From positions 184,893 to 248,892 of the forward strand of contig JAKQUI010000084.1 of NCBI GenBank assembly GCA_029562645.1: a DNA stretch of 64,000 nucleotides, written 5' to 3'. A program made the translations under genes and the position numbers. The stretch comes from Spirochaetota bacterium (GTDB lineage Bacteria > Spirochaetota > UBA4802 > JAKQUI01). Position 1 is the stretch's first letter. Each line of letters starts with the position of its first letter. The notes under the pieces were generated by a model. That model had not been told where the DNA came from. It saw only the letters and a list, made by a program, of their open reading frames with translations, and ran no database searches. Positions 62,608 to 64,000 of the stretch are shown in pieces.

Positions 62608-63938
62608 CGACCAAACCTCACCGTGAACCGGGTCCCGTTCGAGCGGTCGATCGCGAGCTCGCCGCGAAGCTGCTTGACCAGAAGGCCCACCAGTATGAAC
62701 CCGAGAGCGTTGCCCGTCCCGTCTTCGGCGCCCTCGGGAAGACCAATGCCGTTGTCCGCAACCGTCAAACAGACCCGGTCCTCGGCCTCCTCCCGCAGGG
62801 ACACGAAAAGCTCCGGCTCGCCCGCCCAGCCGTCGGGGAAGGCGTGCTTGCAGGCGTTCACCAGAAGCTCGTTGACCACGAGGCCGCACGGCACCGCCCG
62901 CTCGATGTTGAGATAGACGGGATGGGCGTCCACCCGCATCGCGGGGACCCGTTTCCCCCGCGGGCAATACATGGCCATGCTCTGCACGATATCGCCCAGA
63001 TACTCCGCGAAATCGATCCGGCCCAGGTCGGCCGACTGGTACAGCTTCTCGTGCACCAGCGCCATCGACTTGATGCGGCCCTGCGCGGTGGCGAATTGCG
63101 CGATCACCTCGCGGGCCTCCTGCCGGTTCGCCTGCAAGTCCAGCAGGCTCATGATGAGCTGGAAGTTGTTCTTCACGCGATGGTGGATCTCTTTGAGGAG
63201 CGTCTCCTTTTCGTTAAGGGAATCGACGATCGCGTCCTGGGCGCGCTTGAGATCGGTAATGTCCTGGTTCACCACCAGCGCCCCGAGGACCGCGCCGCTG
63301 TCGTCGCGGACCGGCGCGGTGAAGTTGAGCACCGTGCGCGTCACGCCGTCGAAGGCGTCGATCTCAAGAAGTTCGTTCGCGATGGTCACGCCCTCGTTGA
63401 TGGTGTGCGCGAGCGCCCAGTCGTCCGGGGCGATCTCCTCGCGTGACGGCAGGCGACGCGCCTTGAACACCCGGTACTCGTCCTGTCCCACGTGCGGTTC
63501 GTCTCCCCATATGCGCACGCCCTCGCGGTTGGCGCGCGTGAGCCGCCCCGTGTGGTCGGCGAACCACAATCCAACCGGAAGGATCTCGACCACCTTGTCC
63601 AGCATGATCTCGCGCCGGCGCGACTCGTTCTCGGTTTTTCGTTGTTCGGTAATGTCCTGATGAACGCCCACGCACAGGACGGGCGCACCGTGGCGGTCGA
63701 CGATAAACCGCGATCCCGAACGAAGCAGGCGGACCTCGCCGTCGGGGCGTACGATTCGAAACTCCATCGGCCACGTGATCCTTTTACGGACCATGTCCGC
63801 AATCCGCCGCGCCGTCGGTTCGCGATCGTCCGGATGGATGATGCCCTTCATTGTTGCGCTGTAACTATTCAGCACTTTGAGGCATAAATGGCCTGTTTTC
63901 AAACAACCCCTGTAGTGCCCCAAATACCGGAACGCCAT
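62604..63938 (-). CDS. PAS sensor kinase (HisKA_2)
   Basis: This 444-aa soluble kinase opens with only the second half of a PAS domain ('GIIHPDDREPTARRIADMVR', 'EFRIVRPDGEVRLLRS'), then a complete PAS (~110-235; 'VVEILPVGLWFADHTGRLTR'). The HisKA_2 box is 'LLKEIHHRVKNNFQLIMSLL' and the ATPase 'GLVVNELLVNACKHAFP', 'VADNGIGLPEG'. The start at 63938 lies in AT-rich sequence without a good ribosome site; an ATG at 63851 is the alternative. The short first PAS may mean a 5' truncation or a diverged N-terminus. Coupled to the next kinase by ATGA at 62604-62607. Confidence 0.85.
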   Translation of the reverse strand: MAFRYLGHYRGCLKTGHLCLKVLNSYSATMKGIIHPDDREPTARRIADMVRKRITWPMEFRIVRPDGEVRLLRSGSRFIVDRHGAPVLCVGVHQDITEQRKTENESRRREIMLDKVVEILPVGLWFADHTGRLTRANREGVRIWGDEPHVGQDEYRVFKARRLPSREEIAPDDWALAHTINEGVTIANELLEIDAFDGVTRTVLNFTAPVRDDSGAVLGALVVNQDITDLKRAQDAIVDSLNEKETLLKEIHHRVKNNFQLIMSLLDLQANRQEAREVIAQFATAQGRIKSMALVHEKLYQSADLGRIDFAEYLGDIVQSMAMYCPRGKRVPAMRVDAHPVYLNIERAVPCGLVVNELLVNACKHAFPDGWAGEPELFVSLREEAEDRVCLTVADNGIGLPEGAEDGTGNALGFILVGLLVKQLRGELAIDRSNGTRFTVRFGR

Positions 63939-64000
63939 TTTTTTTCACGGTAGAAATATACCCGCGTATTCGAGCAAAAAACATACCGCCTTCGCTGCTT

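Overview
The window is about 64 kb of GC-rich DNA (codons mostly end in G or C) from a Gram-negative bacterium. It encodes outer-membrane beta-barrel, POTRA and LolA-like proteins, lipoproteins, an unusually large number of PAS/GAF histidine kinases, and a full chemotaxis cluster with CheD. The style of the signalling proteins, the TM-anchored TPR proteins and the N-terminal multi-TM sensor suggest a free-living spirochaete-like organism (Spirochaetota, Leptospira-like branch). That placement is inference from protein style; no rRNA is present.

Region 1 (1-28.3 kb) is mostly housekeeping and conserved-hypothetical genes. It holds a truncated multi-TM sensor, serine acetyltransferase, a polyprenyl synthase, a lipoprotein-phosphodiesterase-hisF run, a tail-anchored protein with a CheY-like regulator, a large metalloprotease/propeller/barrel protein, an ATPase-HDOD protein, glyQ (with no glyS), an NrnA-like phosphoesterase, and a ParB-like protein. 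A minus-strand block follows: two TM-TPR-Mrr-like paralogues around a 756-aa hypothetical, a STAS protein and a cNMP/P-loop/patatin-like protein. Then come tRNA-Ala(GGC), a DUF1015 protein and a POTRA-barrel/LolA-like pair.

Region 2 (28.4-36 kb) holds a FIST-like operon, a receiver-ATPase protein, a hybrid kinase, a MutY-like glycosylase without Fe-S ligands coupled to a thioredoxin-fold gene, a J-domain protein, and a 431-bp non-coding stretch rich in palindromes.

Region 3 (36-48.5 kb) is the chemotaxis locus. cheR-cheB-cheY-cheD1-cheD2 run rightward. On the other strand an array reads response regulator, carbonic anhydrase-MCP fusion, a 53-aa ORF, cheA, an MCP-like soluble coiled-coil protein, STAS, cheY, cheW. 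The two arrays converge on a clear intrinsic terminator at 39850-39882. The carbonic anhydrase and chemoreceptor share one uninterrupted reading frame. This is the most striking feature of the window and suggests CO2/bicarbonate-linked taxis.

Region 4 (48.5-64 kb) is a sensory-kinase island: a 1256-aa multi-PAS kinase, a CheB-CheR-PAS fusion without a kinase, a GAF/PAS kinase, a DUF559 endonuclease-like gene, a NarL-type regulator and two further kinases. Six copies of a roughly 100-135-bp inverted, REP/BIME-like repeat occur only between 45.0 and 59.4 kb. They bracket the DUF559 gene and the 53-aa ORF and supply the stop codons of two signalling genes.
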